NCBI GenBank assembly: GCA_964566965.1
Contig: CAZMKO010000056.1
Location: 1 to 15,095 of the forward strand
Reading direction: 5' to 3'
Source of the DNA: Oleiagrimonas sp964566965
Lineage (GTDB): Bacteria > Pseudomonadota > Gammaproteobacteria > Xanthomonadales > Rhodanobacteraceae
DNA length: 15,095 bases
Under the pieces are notes generated by a model. That model ran no database searches. It had not been told where the DNA came from and saw only the letters and a program-made list of their open reading frames with translations. Shown piece by piece: positions 8,001 to 14,439 of this stretch (positions are counted from its first letter, which is position 1; each line of letters starts with the position of its first letter). A program made the translations under genes and the position numbers.

Positions 8001-8101
8001 TTGCTTTGCGCCATGACCGCCGGCGCGGCCGCGAAGGCCAGGCACGTGCCCAGCGCCGTGCACAGTGCACGCTTGCGAAGTTTGCGGTTGCTGTTACCCA
8101 T
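5066..8101 (-). CDS. TonB-dependent receptor, Oar-like with N-terminal carboxypeptidase-regulatory-like domain
   Basis: The product has 1011 residues and is an outer-membrane active transporter. A Sec signal peptide ends near AVMA|Q (residue 31). Residues about 33-110 form a beta-sandwich carboxypeptidase-regulatory-like domain (NPATG, HANGNGDY, LPVGTYTLSV). The plug follows at about 130-250, ending GRTTGGVVNTVVRSGTN, and the rest is a beta-barrel closing with VSLSF, whose terminal Phe is the usual barrel-assembly signal. Oar-type receptors are abundant in Xanthomonadales, and some import peptides or proteinaceous matter; the substrate here is unknown. An acidic DTDCDGEADG loop is encoded near 5825-5855. 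The ATG at 8101 has GGGGAGG just upstream and is preferred to a TTG at 8119. It begins 45 bp after the transglutaminase-like gene, so both are probably one transcript. Confidence 0.93.
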   Translation of the reverse strand: MGNSNRKLRKRALCTALGTCLAFAAAPAVMAQSNVDGSVAGHTAAGATVTVVNPATGYTRTVHANGNGDYRITHLPVGTYTLSVKQDGSQVGENVGVSIDIGRTTRVNVGPTGAGGGEENATSLGGVEVAANAIAPIVDVSSTEASAMNVSREQLQRVPVERNVASVTLMAPGVQGGKTSFGGISFGGSSIAENAFYVNGLNVTDFYNRNGFSEAPYAFYEQFQVKTGGYSVKYGRTTGGVVNTVVRSGTNDFHFGTDFNLEPSSWQSVQRDHYDENGRRYYTASRDQHSLVQTDVWASGPIVKDKLFFFALYQARGNDPRNTNDAGNSMTINGSDTGFWGVNVDWNITDRNTLSVMAFSDKNKNVGDDYEYDYATDTLGDKVNSINSYSGGRDWAVTWSSYFTDNLSMRLMYGRNERQSYSYSDRDLECNYVAVDDSVLSENDPGVQTGCTSSSTVYKRNDTRKQWRADFEWDLGNHLLSFGYDHENDTSVSDQHYTGPGEYYYNVWYGKPGDSIENGATIPAGLNAYVRQREYSVGGTFPTINSAFYIQDDWQVSPNLLLSFGLRNDSFDNQDAEGRSYMKIDRQLAPRLGFSWDVKGDGTTKLFGNLGRYYLPVANVINIKQAGGLLDRRTYYAFKGWEIKDIEGTQYAVPKLGPQLGAVDDSQGDGTVGDLRSEVDKNIDPVYQDELILGFQQMLTDKWSWGVSGTYRRLHRAIDDMNITATGQCGPDGAIGWVMANPGDKVTVWGDTDCDGEADGYVTVDTSKEGWAKYDSEGNYLGQTGWKKPKRSYTALELQVDRAWDDKWSLNASYILSWSRGNAEGPINSDTNFSDTGRTENFDDPWVNSSSGYLPNDMRHQFKFRGTYALSPHWQVGGSLDVHSGTPVTAYGVGNPYDGRNYHSYFICVDNCSAANSQDRVYEPSPGGRGGYDRLHWIYDLNASITYLREWNNGGQLKAKLAFYNLLNQQRTTWVNQDMQTTISSSNNPDFERARGFQSARYAALTVSLSF

Positions 8102-8146
8102 GATGCCCTCCCCACCCAATATGAGCGATGTGTGGTCTTGTGGTTG

Positions 8147-9709
8147 TCAATCGCCTGCCGGCTTGTTCCCCTGCCGCTTCGGCGTCTGGATTGTCCACTC
8201 GAAGTGGTAACTCCATTGGTCGTAGTACACATTGCCGCCATCCCACTCGACCTCGCCGCGTTGCGAATCGACGGTGTCGGAGCGGAACGACTGCTTGGCC
8301 GGCACGAACGGCCGGCCGAAATCGTCATTGAAGGCGATGCGGAAGTTGTCCAACCCGCCCAGGTAGAACCATTTCACCGCCGGATCGGCCGAATCCAGCC
8401 GTCCATAGGTGACGTCCACCGGCACCCAGCCATACGGCTCGAGGTAAATCTCGGCCCAGTCGTGGATGTCGTTGTAGTCGCCGCGCGTGAAAGTCCAGCC
8501 CGACTGCCAGCGCGCCGGGATGCCGTTCATGCGCATCAAGGTGATCAACAGCATGGTCTGCTGGCCGCAGTCGCCGTGGCCGGCATGCATGGCATAGGTC
8601 CCCAGATGGGAAATGGTGGAATATTCACGCGCGCCGGCCCATGGCACGTCGTCCACCGCCGCGTAGATGCGCTGGGCAATGCGGTACGGATTGGTGGCGT
8701 TGCCCACGATCTGTTTCGAAAACACTTCCAGCGGTTGCGAGAACATGATGTGCGGCGGCCGCTCGGAGACATAGGGTTTCAGCTCCGGCGTGATCTTCGC
8801 CGGCACCACCTCGTCGGCGTCGATGGCATGGTATTGCGCGTACAGATCCAGATCGTAGGTCACCGAGAATACGGTCGGCTTGCCGGCCTCGGCGGTCTTT
8901 TCCAGGTACACGGTACGCTGCATGGTCGACTCCGGAGCGATGCGATGGTCGACCGGATCGCTGGTGTCGAAGTGGATGTCTTCCTGCTGGCCCTTGATGG
9001 CGCGCGGGTAGGGAATCCAGGCCCGCAACGTCTTGCCGGCCGGCACCGCATCGGCGTCCACGGTCACGCTCTGGGTCACCTTGACATGCTGCGGCAGCAC
9101 GCTGGACTTGTCGCTGCCCAAGGCCGCGCGGATGATCTGGCGATGGTAGTCGTCGGCACTTTCCAGGAAGCCGGCGTGGAAGGGCGTCTGCTTGGCGCGG
9201 TGCTTGCGGGCTTCCGCACTCAGGCGGAACAGATTGGAGGGCGAGCGACGGAAGTAGCGCCGTTCACCGTCGATCACCATGTGCTCGAACAGGCCATGCG
9301 CATCCCAGCGGGCGAATTCGGCATCCGACAGGTCGGGAATGCTGCGGCGCACACGTTCCTTGACGTCGTCCGCGGTGAGCGAGAAATCCATGTGCATGCG
9401 TCGCATGCGCTCGCGCTGGAAACGCCAGGCGCGTTTTTCATCGGCGGACAGGCTACCCTGCGCCAGCCGTTTTTGGATGCGCGCCTCGGCGGCGTGAAAC
9501 TGGCCGTCATCGATCATGCGGATGACGGTGTCCAGCGAAGCGTCCGACGTGGCAGCCGGCGGTGTCGCCATCGCCATGGCCGGCAGCGGGGCCGCGAGCA
9601 AGCCCAGGGCCAACGCCCCGGCCAGCACCCCGCGACGCCAATGCGTCGTCCCCGTCACGTTCGTCACCTGTCTTTTCAACGGCGCGCCCTCCCCGGCGTG
9701 GTTTGCCAT
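8147..9709 (-). CDS. Exported transglutaminase-like cysteine protein
   Basis: The product has 520 residues from the ATG at 9709. A signal peptide (GVLAGALALGLLAAPLPAMAMA) points to export. The central region is a beta-rich N-terminal module, and the transglutaminase-like core lies at about 370-440: Cys381 in GHGDCGQQ, His416 in IHDWAEIYL and Asp432 in VPVDVTYG, the full Cys-His-Asp triad. Bacterial members are mostly proteases or amidases rather than cross-linking enzymes, so hydrolysis of peptide or isopeptide bonds is plausible but not shown. The start is uncertain. ATG at 9736 and 9709 have no clear ribosome site, whereas a TTG at 9679 has GGGGAGG 8 nt upstream and would give a tighter signal peptide. 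It is the first gene of the minus-strand transcript and diverges from the DUF819 operon. Confidence 0.88.
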   Translation of the reverse strand: MANHAGEGAPLKRQVTNVTGTTHWRRGVLAGALALGLLAAPLPAMAMATPPAATSDASLDTVIRMIDDGQFHAAEARIQKRLAQGSLSADEKRAWRFQRERMRRMHMDFSLTADDVKERVRRSIPDLSDAEFARWDAHGLFEHMVIDGERRYFRRSPSNLFRLSAEARKHRAKQTPFHAGFLESADDYHRQIIRAALGSDKSSVLPQHVKVTQSVTVDADAVPAGKTLRAWIPYPRAIKGQQEDIHFDTSDPVDHRIAPESTMQRTVYLEKTAEAGKPTVFSVTYDLDLYAQYHAIDADEVVPAKITPELKPYVSERPPHIMFSQPLEVFSKQIVGNATNPYRIAQRIYAAVDDVPWAGAREYSTISHLGTYAMHAGHGDCGQQTMLLITLMRMNGIPARWQSGWTFTRGDYNDIHDWAEIYLEPYGWVPVDVTYGRLDSADPAVKWFYLGGLDNFRIAFNDDFGRPFVPAKQSFRSDTVDSQRGEVEWDGGNVYYDQWSYHFEWTIQTPKRQGNKPAGD

Positions 9710-9849
9710 GATGATGTGTGTATCACGGACGTTCATGAAGGTCAATAATTTATTCTTTCGATGTATGATATAAGAATCATCACTTCACGAAACCACGTTC
9801 CGCATGACATGGGGAAACACGTCATGCCCGCCACCCACAAGGGGGTTCG
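9710..9849. promoter_or_regulatory. Divergent promoter region
   Basis: This AT-rich stretch separates the transglutaminase-like gene (minus) from the DUF819 operon (plus) and must hold both promoters. On the plus strand TATGAT at 9764-9769, overlapping GATATAAG, is a reasonable -10. On the minus strand TTGACC (9742-9737), then 17 nt, then TACACA is a weak candidate; if real it would place the transcript start near 9709 and favour the TTG start at 9679. ATTCTT (9752-9757) and AAGAAT (9772-9777) form a 6-bp inverted repeat with a 14-bp spacer over the plus -10 region and could be an operator. Confidence 0.45.
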
Positions 9850-11004
9850 ATGATCCATTCGGTCTGGCCGTTCATGGCCGTCATGCTGCTCTGCGCAGGC
9901 ATCTTCCCGGCCCTGGAGCGGCGTTTCGGCTGGCGCCTGTTCTCGATCATGCCGCCGATCGTGATGACCTATCTTCTGGTCACGGCGCTGGCGGCCGCCG
10001 GTCTGTGGCAGAACAACGAGGCGATTCACACTGCACAAACCACCATGGTGTCGCACCTGGTGCCGGCGTTGCTGTTTCTGCTGATGATCAATTGCGACCT
10101 GCGCGCCATCTTCCGGCTCGGCCCACGCGTGCTGGCCGTGTTTTTCAGTGTCACGGTGTGCCTGTTCATCGCCTTCATGGTGACCTTTTTCGTGTTCCGC
10201 CCCTGGCTGGCGGGGAATGCGTGGGAACCGCTGGCGGCGCTGTCCGGGAGCTGGGTCGGCGGCACCGCCAACATGATCGGCGTCAAGCAGGCCATCGGCA
10301 TGCCCGACTCGCTGCTGGCCTTCTCGCTGCTCACCGACGCGCTGTGCTACTCGATGTGGGTGGCGGTGCTGTTCTCGGTGGCACGCCTGGCGCCGGCCTT
10401 CAACCGTTGGACACGCGCCAGGTCCAGCGCCGACCTGATGGTGACCGAGGCACGCGAAACCGGCGCGACCACGGCCGAAGGCGTGTTGCTGTGGCTGGGC
10501 ATGGGCCTGCTGGCGGCCGCCCTGGCCGGCTGGCTGGCCGGCTACCTTCCCGAATCGGCGATGGTCAGCCAGACCACCTGGACCATCATCCTGGCCACGC
10601 TGATCGGGCTGGTGGTGGCACACACGCCGCTCGGCCGCTACCCCGGGGCCGGCCGCGTGTCAGGCACGCTGCTGGTCGCCGTGGTGGCGATTCTGGCCTC
10701 GCAAAGCAATTTCCATGGTATCGCCGATGCCCCTCTGTACCTGCTGTGCGGCGTCAGCGTGATCGCCATCCACGCGTTGTTGTTGGTATTGGCGGCACGC
10801 CTGTTCCACTTCGATCTGTATTTGTGCGGGATTGCTTCACTGGCGCATGTCGGCGGTGTCGCCGCCACCCCGATCCTGGCTGCCAGCTATTCCCGCTCGC
10901 TGGTACCAGTGGGCATCCTGCTGGGCCTGCTCGGCTACATCCTCGGTACCGGTTTTGGCCTGATGGTGGCTTCCATCATGTCTTCCATGGCCCTGACGTC
11001 ATAG
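9850..11004 (+). CDS. DUF819 family integral membrane protein (candidate permease)
   Basis: The product has 384 residues and is almost entirely hydrophobic, with roughly ten predicted membrane segments. The conserved segment ALSGSWVGGTANMIGVKQAIG (about residues 130-150) and the late GIASLAHVGGVAATPILA segment identify the DUF819 (YjcL-like) family. The function of this family is not established; its Gly-rich, broken-helix segments resemble those of secondary transporters. The ATG at 9850 is preceded by AAGGGGG at a 4-nt spacing. It is the first gene of an operon with a muropeptide endopeptidase, a dipeptide epimerase and an RpiR regulator, and it is the only polytopic inner-membrane protein in the window. 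That makes import of a cell-wall peptide such as L-Ala-D-Glu an attractive inference, not a demonstrated role. Confidence 0.88.
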   Translation: MIHSVWPFMAVMLLCAGIFPALERRFGWRLFSIMPPIVMTYLLVTALAAAGLWQNNEAIHTAQTTMVSHLVPALLFLLMINCDLRAIFRLGPRVLAVFFSVTVCLFIAFMVTFFVFRPWLAGNAWEPLAALSGSWVGGTANMIGVKQAIGMPDSLLAFSLLTDALCYSMWVAVLFSVARLAPAFNRWTRARSSADLMVTEARETGATTAEGVLLWLGMGLLAAALAGWLAGYLPESAMVSQTTWTIILATLIGLVVAHTPLGRYPGAGRVSGTLLVAVVAILASQSNFHGIADAPLYLLCGVSVIAIHALLLVLAARLFHFDLYLCGIASLAHVGGVAATPILAASYSRSLVPVGILLGLLGYILGTGFGLMVASIMSSMALTS

Positions 11005-11013
11005 GTGAATATC

Positions 11014-12420
11014 ATGTCGATACGCCATATTCTCGCCATCCTCGCCCTGTCGCTCGTGGCAACCCCCGGCATGCCCGCGCTGGCCGCCGACCAACTGCCG
11101 GTGCCGGTCCACGGCGTGGTCGGCATCACGCCGGCCCAGCTGGAGGTGGATTTCTGGCTGAAGCGCCTGTCCGATCCGGACCATGTCATCATGGACGCGG
11201 ACGCCGTGCGCGCCTACGGCGCTCGCGTGCAGAAACTGGATCCGTACGTGTACGACCTGCGTGCGTTGCCCGCGCAACTGGACGGCGCCAAGTTGCGCGA
11301 ATGGATCACGCCCTCTTCACCGCTGACCGAACGCACGCTCTACGACGTGCACGGCGAGCAGGTTCCCGCGGCGACGTTGCAAGGATTTGTCGACGCCCTG
11401 GCGCTGGACGCCATTCCCGATCGCCAGAAAGTAGGCTTCGGCCTGGTGGTGCACCGTGCGGCGGTACGCAGCTACCCGACCACGTTGCGTGTGTTCAGCC
11501 ACAAGGGCGACACCGACATCGACCGCTTCCAGGAAACCGCCCTGGTGCCGGGCACACCGGTGGCCGTGCTGCATGAAAGTGCTGACGGCCAATGGCTGTA
11601 TGTGGAGGCGCCGCGCTACCGCGCCTGGGTGCAGGCCAAATACATCGCCACCGGCGACAAGGGCGAGGTGCTCGACTACGCCGGCAAGGCACCGTTTCTG
11701 GTGGTCACCGGCGATTCGGTGCGCACCGTGTTCACGCGCGAGGAACCGCGGGTGTCCAAGCTGCAGCTGGACATGGGCACGCGCGTGCCGTTCGACCCGT
11801 CCTGGCCGGACGACAAGCCCGTCAACGGTCAGGGGCCCTACGCTTCGCACGTGGTCAAGCTGCCCGTACGCAACGACGACGGCTCGCTCGGCTTCCGCCA
11901 TGCCCTGCTGCAGAAAAACACCGACACGCGGGACCATTACCTGCCACTGACCCAAGCCAACATCACGCGCCAGGCGTTCAAGTTCCTGGGTGAGCGCTAC
12001 GGCTGGGGGCACTCCTACGACGGGCGCGACTGCTCGGGTTTCGTGTCGGACGTGTACCGTTCGATGGGCATCGTGATGCCGCGCAACACCAGCGCGCAGA
12101 GCGTCAGCCCGGCCGCCGACCTGACCTCGTTTGACGAACACTCCAGCCACGCCGAACGCATGAAGGCCGTCGAGGCCCTGCAGACCGGGGACCTGATCTA
12201 CATCCCGGGCCACGTGATGATGATGCTCGGCCGCCTGCACGGCCAGCCCTACGTCATCCAGGATGTGCTCGGTGCCGGTTTCTTCGACGAGGACGGTCAA
12301 TTCCGCCACGTCAAGCTCAACCAGGTGGCGGTGACGCCGCTGCTGCCGCTGATGAACAGCGATCACAAGACCTGGGTGGACCGCATGACCGCAATCGTGC
12401 GCATCCGCCCGCAGCCATGA
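11014..12420 (+). CDS. Exported SH3-domain NlpC/P60 endopeptidase (YkfC-like)
   Basis: The product has 468 residues with a signal peptide ending near ALAA (residue 25). The order is an N-terminal helical NlpC/P60-associated region (about 35-135), two SH3-like domains (about 140-300) and a C-terminal NlpC/P60 domain (about 315-468). Catalytic residues are Cys340 in GRDCSGFV and His400 in PGHVMMML; the third polar residue is probably Gln416 in YVIQD, where His or Asn is more usual. YkfC-type enzymes cut the gamma-D-Glu to diamino acid bond of stem peptides with a free L-Ala, releasing L-Ala-D-Glu. The ATG at 11014 has AGGTGA 5 nt upstream; an in-frame GTG at 11005 directly follows the upstream stop and is less likely. 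The next gene encodes the epimerase for exactly this product, which supports the assignment. Confidence 0.92.
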   Translation: MSIRHILAILALSLVATPGMPALAADQLPVPVHGVVGITPAQLEVDFWLKRLSDPDHVIMDADAVRAYGARVQKLDPYVYDLRALPAQLDGAKLREWITPSSPLTERTLYDVHGEQVPAATLQGFVDALALDAIPDRQKVGFGLVVHRAAVRSYPTTLRVFSHKGDTDIDRFQETALVPGTPVAVLHESADGQWLYVEAPRYRAWVQAKYIATGDKGEVLDYAGKAPFLVVTGDSVRTVFTREEPRVSKLQLDMGTRVPFDPSWPDDKPVNGQGPYASHVVKLPVRNDDGSLGFRHALLQKNTDTRDHYLPLTQANITRQAFKFLGERYGWGHSYDGRDCSGFVSDVYRSMGIVMPRNTSAQSVSPAADLTSFDEHSSHAERMKAVEALQTGDLIYIPGHVMMMLGRLHGQPYVIQDVLGAGFFDEDGQFRHVKLNQVAVTPLLPLMNSDHKTWVDRMTAIVRIRPQP

Positions 12421-12435
12421 CACGAAGGATCCCCC

Positions 12436-13533
12436 ATGAAAATCACCGACATCACCTATTCCATGCTGCGGGTGCCGTTGAAGACACCTTTCAAGACCGC
12501 GCTGCGTACGGTCGACAAGGTGGAAGACATCATCATCCAGGTGCACACCGACACCGGTCATGTCGGGCATGGCGAGGCCCCGGCCACCGCCGCCATCACC
12601 GGTGATACCCACGGCTCGATCGTCGATGCCATCCGCAACTACATCGCGCCACGCCTCATCGGCGCCGACATCGCCGACCTCAATCATCTGGTGCGCCAGA
12701 TCCAGGGCTCGATGGAGAAAAACTCCAGCGCCAAGGCGGCCGTGGAAATCGCCATCTACGACCTGTGGGGACAACTGTACGACGCGCCGTTGTACAAGCT
12801 GCTGGGCGGTGGCGATCCGGTCATCACGACCGACATCACCATCAGCGTGGACTACATCGACAAGATGGTCGCCGACTCCATCGCCGCGGTGGAACGCGGC
12901 TTCGAGACGCTGAAGATCAAGGTCGGCAAGGACATCGGCCTGGACATCGAGCGCGTCAAGGCCATCCACGCCGCGGTCGAGAATCGCGCCCTGCTGCGCC
13001 TGGACGCCAACCAGGGCTGGACCGCCAAACAGGCCGTGCATGCATTGAACGCGCTGGAGGATGCCGGCGTCCGGCTGGAGCTGGTGGAACAACCGGTGAA
13101 GGCACGCGACCTGGAAGGCATGCGCTACGTCACCGAACGGGTGCACACCCCGATCATGGCCGACGAGAGCGCGTTCGAGCCGATGCAGGTGATCGACCTG
13201 ATCCGCATGCGCGCCGCCGACATCGTCAACATCAAGCTGATGAAGACGGGCGGCATCTCCAACGCCGTGCGCATCGCCGACATCGCCGCGCTGTACGGCA
13301 TCGAATGCATGATCGGCTGCATGCTCGAGGGCAGCATCAGCGTCGCGGCAGCGGTGCACGTGGCCGTGGCAAAATCCAGCGTCATCACCAAGGTCGACCT
13401 GGATGGCCCCTCGCTCGCCACCTTCGATCCGGTCCAGAGCAGCGTGCGCTTCAACGAGGCCGAAATCAGCATCGGCGAGGGCGCCGGCCTGGGCATTCGC
13501 AAGATCGAGGGGCTGGAGGCACTGGCCGCCTGA
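12436..13533 (+). CDS. L-Ala-D/L-Glu epimerase (enolase superfamily)
   Basis: The product has 365 residues and is a cytoplasmic muconate-lactonizing subgroup enzyme. It epimerises L-Ala-D-Glu to L-Ala-L-Glu so that murein peptides can be used as ordinary amino acids. The capping domain is at about 1-120 and the barrel follows. Catalytic lysines are in KIK (160-162) and NIKLMKTGG (Lys267). The Mg ligands are Asp190 (LDANQGW), Glu218 (VEQP) and Asp243 (MADES). DLD at 321-323 is the diagnostic pair of aspartates that bind the dipeptide ammonium group, separating this family from other dipeptide epimerases and from muconate cycloisomerases. GAAGGA lies 7 nt before the ATG, and only 15 bp separate it from the NlpC/P60 gene. 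Homologues are called YcjG in Escherichia coli and YkfB in Bacillus; specificity for Ala-Glu is inferred from motifs and context. Confidence 0.93.
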   Translation: MKITDITYSMLRVPLKTPFKTALRTVDKVEDIIIQVHTDTGHVGHGEAPATAAITGDTHGSIVDAIRNYIAPRLIGADIADLNHLVRQIQGSMEKNSSAKAAVEIAIYDLWGQLYDAPLYKLLGGGDPVITTDITISVDYIDKMVADSIAAVERGFETLKIKVGKDIGLDIERVKAIHAAVENRALLRLDANQGWTAKQAVHALNALEDAGVRLELVEQPVKARDLEGMRYVTERVHTPIMADESAFEPMQVIDLIRMRAADIVNIKLMKTGGISNAVRIADIAALYGIECMIGCMLEGSISVAAAVHVAVAKSSVITKVDLDGPSLATFDPVQSSVRFNEAEISIGEGAGLGIRKIEGLEALAA

Positions 13534-13543
13534 GGACACCGGC

Positions 13544-14416
13544 ATGGATCACGACACCGACATCTATCAGTCTCCCCTGACCAAGTTGCGCTCCGAGCGC
13601 GACAGCATGTCGGCCATCGAGCGTCGCATCGCCGATTTCATCCTGGAAAACACCCAGTTGCTGCGTGACTACTCCTCGCAGCAACTGGCCAACGCGGTGG
13701 GCATCAGCCAGTCCAGCGTGGTCAAGTTCAGCCAGAAACTGGGCTTCAAAGGCTACCCCGACCTCAAGTATTCGGTAGGCGAGGCCGTGGCACGCGCCGA
13801 CAACGGCCACACGCCGCAGCCCGATCCCGACGCCGACGGATCCCGCCCCGACCACCCTGCCTCGGCCTTGTGGCGGCTGAAGGCCGAGGCCGAACAGGCC
13901 ACCCGTCTGCTCAACGAGCCGGCCACGCTGACCACCGTGGCCGACGCCCTGGCCGGCGCCTCCAAGGTGTTCATCATCGGCCTCGGACGCGATGACATCC
14001 ACGCCCGCGTGACGGCATTGCGCCTGTCCATGCTGGGCATTCTCACCGTGCACAATTTCGACACCGCGCACATGACCGCCAGCATCTCGGCGGCGGTGCC
14101 CGGCGACGTGTTCCTGGTGTTTTCCGAATACGGCACGCAGCCGGCCCTGTGCGAGATCAGCCGCTATTTCCGCGAGGCCGGCGGCACCGTCATCAGCGTC
14201 ACCCGCCACAACTCCAACCCGCTGCGCGCGCATGCCGACATGTCACTGGTGGTGTCCGCCCACGACGGCCGTCCGCACATCGAGCCACTGCTGTACCAGG
14301 CCGCCCTGCAGCACCTGATCGACGGCGTGTTCGTGCTGCTGTGCGAAGGCGACGACGAACGCAGCGCGCAACTGAAAGCCACCATCGACCGCATCCAGCC
14401 GGTCGCCGATTCCTGA
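13544..14416 (+). CDS. MurR/RpiR family transcriptional regulator
   Basis: The product has 290 residues. The N-terminal HTH_6 domain (about 12-85) carries SSQQLANAVGISQSSVVKFSQKLGFKGYPDLK, the standard recognition region of this family. After a Pro/Asp-rich linker (about 88-107), a SIS sugar-isomerase-like ligand domain follows (about 120-275; KVFIIGLGRDD). The family includes MurR, which senses MurNAc-6-phosphate. Here the usual S-G-x-T phosphate-binding motif is replaced by FSEYGTQ (193-199), so the ligand may differ. The ATG at 13544 is chosen because TGAGGA, overlapping the epimerase stop, lies 7 nt upstream; the frame open back to 13403 overlaps the epimerase and is a shadow. The position within the operon suggests it controls the muropeptide genes and itself. 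Confidence 0.92.
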   Translation: MDHDTDIYQSPLTKLRSERDSMSAIERRIADFILENTQLLRDYSSQQLANAVGISQSSVVKFSQKLGFKGYPDLKYSVGEAVARADNGHTPQPDPDADGSRPDHPASALWRLKAEAEQATRLLNEPATLTTVADALAGASKVFIIGLGRDDIHARVTALRLSMLGILTVHNFDTAHMTASISAAVPGDVFLVFSEYGTQPALCEISRYFREAGGTVISVTRHNSNPLRAHADMSLVVSAHDGRPHIEPLLYQAALQHLIDGVFVLLCEGDDERSAQLKATIDRIQPVADS

Positions 14417-14439
14417 CCCGAACCTTCCGCGAGGTCATC

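Noticed and set aside
5522..9748. 1408-residue plus-strand open frame
   Set aside because: It lies antisense to the receptor and the transglutaminase-like gene, both with clear motifs. Long open antisense frames arise from high GC at third positions, and the product shows no recognisable domain.
11317..13545. 742-residue minus-strand open frame
   Set aside because: It is antisense to the NlpC/P60 and epimerase genes, and its His/Val/Gly/Asp-rich composition is typical of a shadow frame.
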